The notes under the pieces: model-generated
The model's database searches: none
The model's input: only the letters and a program-made list of their open reading frames with translations
What the model was told of the DNA's origin: nothing
DNA from: Candidatus Bathyarchaeota archaeon
GTDB lineage: Archaea; Thermoproteota; Bathyarchaeia; TCS64
Assembly: GCA_030669135.1 (NCBI GenBank)
Contig: DAOVEE010000021.1
Coordinates: 1 to 15,873, forward strand
Direction of reading: 5' to 3'
DNA length: 15,873 bases
Part shown: positions 13,844 through 15,873 of the stretch, in pieces
Numbering within the stretch: position 1 is the stretch's first letter
Layout: each line of letters opens with the position of its first letter
Position numbers and translations under genes: made by a program

Positions 13844-13857
13844 TGAACGGCCGTTCA
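13844..13857. promoter_or_regulatory. Perfect 14-base palindrome TGAACGGCCGTTCA between aor and the M20 gene
   Basis: Two 7-base arms with no spacer lie about 20 bases upstream of the AOR TATA and about 37 bases upstream of the M20 TATA-like element. It is the strongest dyad seen in the intergenic DNA and suits a dimeric regulator of the divergent genes. Confidence 0.5.
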
Positions 13858-13884
13858 ACTCGATGGGCATAGCAATGGGAAACG

Positions 13885-13894
13885 ATATAGATTA
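13885..13894 (+). promoter_or_regulatory. TATA-like element of the first M20 gene
   Basis: ATATAGATTA is centred about 30 bases before the ATG at 13919, predicting a leader of only a few bases. This favours the ATG at 13919 over a TTG at 13910. Confidence 0.4.
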
Positions 13895-13918
13895 CTACCC
13901 TTACTCTGTTTGTCTGCC

Positions 13919-15079
13919 ATGATTGAAGACGCCCTCGGAGAGCTGGACGACCGCTACGCCGTCGAGAAGCTCAAAGAGATGATACGGATCCCCTCGGTGG
14001 TGGGGGACGAAAAGGAGCTTGCCCATTATCTTCAGGACGAGCTGGACTCGCTTGGACTCGAGACGGAGATGCATATGGTGCAGCCCGGTAGGCCGAACAT
14101 CTATGCGAGGTTGAAGGGGGCGAGGCCGGGGAAGAGGATGAACTTCAACGGGCACCTTGACACGGTCCCGGTCGTGGACGGCTGGGACACGGACCCTTTC
14201 GAGCCGGTGGTGGACGGGAACAAGATCATCGGCTTGGGCTCCAACGACATGAAGGGCGGCATCGCGTGCATACTGAACACGATTCGCGCATACGTCGAGT
14301 CTGGGCACGAGTTCCCGGGGGAGCTCAGCTTCAGCGGCGTCATCGATGAGGAGGCGTATGGTGAGGGAGCCAAGGCGATGCTGAAAACGGATTACGGGAA
14401 GGTGGACGCCATCGTCCTCGCCGAGCCCTACATGGCTGACGAGCAGAAGCCCACAGCCCTAGGCATCACGGGGAAGATACTCTACAACGTCCATGTCAGG
14501 GGTAGAGCGGCTCACGGTTTCAGCCCTGAGCTCGGGGTAAACGCCGTCGAGCAGGCGGGAGTCATCCTCGCCAACCTGAGCAAGCTCAGTATACCGGAGC
14601 ACCCACGTTTCAGGGGCAACTACTCGACGCTGAAGATAGAGGGTGGCTACGAGAGGTACAGCGTCGTTGTGCCGGCGTACTGCAGGTTCGAGGTCAACAG
14701 GCTCACCGTCCCCGGTGAGACAAAGGAGTCGGTGATCAGGGACTTGGAGGAGCTGGTGGAGTCACTGGGTTTGAAGGCCGAGGTGGAGATAGACATCAAG
14801 CCGCCGTACTATGCTTCCTATGTCATGGATAGGAACGAGCCGCTTGTCCGGGTCTTCGAGGACGCGTACACCGAGGTGATGGGGGTGAAGCCCAGCTTCG
14901 AGTACAGCAGCAGCATAACCGATGCCAACACCTTCGCCGGCGAAGGCGGGATACCGTGCATACACCTCGGCCCGTTCCCGGGTGGCCCACACCAGAAGAA
15001 CGAGTACACCCTCCTGGACTCGCTGCCTCCCGTGAGCAAGGTCTACGCACTGATGGCGGACAGGTTCCTCGGGGGTTAG
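13919..15079 (+). CDS. M20-family metallohydrolase (ArgE/DapE/ACY1-like)
   Basis: This 386-residue di-zinc enzyme has a full set of expected residues: H79 in HLDTVP, D110 in GLGSNDMKGG, the DEE motif with general base E144 and ligand E145, E169 in LAEP, H199 in the dimerisation-domain region RAAHGF, and H358 in GGPHQKNEY. Family members remove acyl groups from amino acids or cleave small peptides (ArgE, DapE, LysK, carboxypeptidases); substrate specificity cannot be read here. The ATG at 13919 aligns with the start of the tandem paralogue downstream, and a TATA-like element supports it over a TTG at 13910. It is divergent from AOR across a palindrome. With DppA and the deiminase it suggests peptide and amino-acid use. 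Confidence 0.9.
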   Translation: MIEDALGELDDRYAVEKLKEMIRIPSVVGDEKELAHYLQDELDSLGLETEMHMVQPGRPNIYARLKGARPGKRMNFNGHLDTVPVVDGWDTDPFEPVVDGNKIIGLGSNDMKGGIACILNTIRAYVESGHEFPGELSFSGVIDEEAYGEGAKAMLKTDYGKVDAIVLAEPYMADEQKPTALGITGKILYNVHVRGRAAHGFSPELGVNAVEQAGVILANLSKLSIPEHPRFRGNYSTLKIEGGYERYSVVVPAYCRFEVNRLTVPGETKESVIRDLEELVESLGLKAEVEIDIKPPYYASYVMDRNEPLVRVFEDAYTEVMGVKPSFEYSSSITDANTFAGEGGIPCIHLGPFPGGPHQKNEYTLLDSLPPVSKVYALMADRFLGG

Positions 15080-15124
15080 CCTCCTCCAATTACGTTAAAG
15101 CCCGCATCAACTATACTCAAGCCC

Positions 15125-15868
15125 ATGATCGATGACGTTCTCAGACACCTCGACGACGGCTACACGGTGAGGCTGTCCGAGGAGATGATAGCCATCCCGT
15201 CGGTCACTGGGGAAGAGGAGGCGGTAGCCCTATACGTCCAGGAGAAGCTGGAGAGCTACGGGATGGAGACAGAGCTCCAGTACGTCGCCGACGGGAGACC
15301 CAACGTCTACGGCGTAATGAAAGGCAGTGGATCAGGTAGACGCCTCAACTATAACGCCCACACGGACACGGTCCCGGCGGGAGACGACTGGGAAACCGAC
15401 CCCTTCAAAGCCGTCATCACGGATGGGAAGCTCTACGGACGCGGCGCCTGCGACATGAAGACCGGGATCGCGTGCAGCCTCAACGTGATCAAGGCGATAG
15501 CAGACAGCGGAGCCGAGTTCAGGGGCGAGCTGAGCTTCAGCGGCGTCGTGGATCAGGAAGCCACGGACATCGGCGCCTGGGCCATGATGGAGGAACCCAA
15601 GTGGCGGAGCCTAGACGGCGTCGTGCTCACCTACAGCTACTGCGGCGACGAGACAAAGCCCATCCCCCTGGGACTCACAGGCAAAATACTGTACAACGTC
15701 GAGGTGAAGGGGAGAGCGGCACACGGCTTCAGGCCCCACCTCGGCGTCAACGCCGTGGAGGACGCCGCCAGGATAATCGCCAACCTGGACCGGCTCAGGC
15801 TCGTGAAACACCCGGACTTCGGCACCGGCACCGTCTGCACGCTGAAGACCGAGGGAGGCTACACCTAG
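15125..15868 (+). CDS. Second M20-family paralogue, interrupted by an in-frame TAG; likely decaying or catalytically inactive
   Basis: A tandem copy of the preceding gene (32 of the first 60 residues identical, ungapped) starts 45 bases downstream. It keeps H79 and D110, but the general-base glutamate is Q144 (DQE instead of DEE) and the metal ligand in LAEP is replaced by Y170 (VLTYSY). The frame stops at TAG (15866-15868) after 247 residues, before the C-terminal half that supplies the last zinc ligand. The paralogue reads GGC TAC GAG AGG TAC AGC here, this copy GGC TAC ACC TAG TAC AG, so homology continues past the stop and one A-to-T change explains it. The window ends five bases later, so a longer original gene is expected but unseen. 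Pseudogene, non-catalytic paralogue or sequence error are all possible. Confidence 0.75.
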   Translation: MIDDVLRHLDDGYTVRLSEEMIAIPSVTGEEEAVALYVQEKLESYGMETELQYVADGRPNVYGVMKGSGSGRRLNYNAHTDTVPAGDDWETDPFKAVITDGKLYGRGACDMKTGIACSLNVIKAIADSGAEFRGELSFSGVVDQEATDIGAWAMMEEPKWRSLDGVVLTYSYCGDETKPIPLGLTGKILYNVEVKGRAAHGFRPHLGVNAVEDAARIIANLDRLRLVKHPDFGTGTVCTLKTEGGYT

Positions 15869-15873
15869 TACAG

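Noticed and set aside
15866..15868. TAG read as pyrrolysine in the second M20 gene
   Set aside because: TAG is the ordinary stop of at least nine other genes here (for example at 1201, 1202, 2572, 3804, 6314, 7415, 11521, 11518 and 15079), and no pyl gene is visible. Kept only as a test in the findings.

Overview
The window is GC-rich genomic DNA from an archaeon. The evidence is an archaeal-type ATP-dependent DNA ligase, a tungsten-type aldehyde:ferredoxin oxidoreductase (AOR), a TackOD1-like zinc domain joined to a receiver-like domain, frequent AGG/ATA codons, and TATA boxes about 25 bases upstream of many start codons, which suggests leaderless or short-leader transcripts. I lean towards the TACK group (Bathyarchaeia or a relative), but no single gene fixes the lineage. 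I see no insertion sequence, CRISPR array, rRNA or tRNA.

Layout: (1) the 3' part of a bifunctional NAD(P)H-hydrate repair enzyme, meeting tail to tail with (2) an amidohydrolase; (3) an 84-residue orphan overlapping tail to tail with (4-5) a membrane thiol-disulfide pair, TlpA-like thioredoxin and CcdA; (6) a DppA-type D-aminopeptidase, divergent from (7) a winged-helix/zinc/receiver protein, which faces (8) a tiny zinc-ribbon protein; (9) a PurN-like formyltransferase overlapping (10-11) a YbaK-type editing protein and an arginine-deiminase-family enzyme; (12) an unrecognised HExxH protein directly upstream of (13) DNA ligase; (14-16) a minus-strand cluster of AOR plus two beta-grasp (MoaD/ThiS-like) proteins; (17-18) two tandem M20 metallopeptidase paralogues, the second interrupted by an in-frame TAG and lacking catalytic residues.

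Taken together, the D-aminopeptidase, M20 hydrolases, arginine-deiminase homologue, amidohydrolase and AOR with sulfur-carrier-like proteins fit a peptide- and amino-acid-using, probably anaerobic heterotroph that oxidises aldehydes with a tungstopterin enzyme. This lifestyle is inferred.

The most interesting points are the decaying second M20 paralogue (AGG to TAG, plus Glu to Gln and Glu to Tyr at catalytic positions), the HExxH protein beside DNA ligase, the TackOD1-like protein with a degenerate receiver, the paired beta-grasp proteins of which only one ends in Gly-Gly, several palindromes in divergent promoters, and a triple TGGAGGAA element that could form mutually exclusive hairpins. 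All four fully contained convergent gene pairs lie tail to tail with overlap or at most 18 bases between stops, as does the partial first gene with its neighbour.
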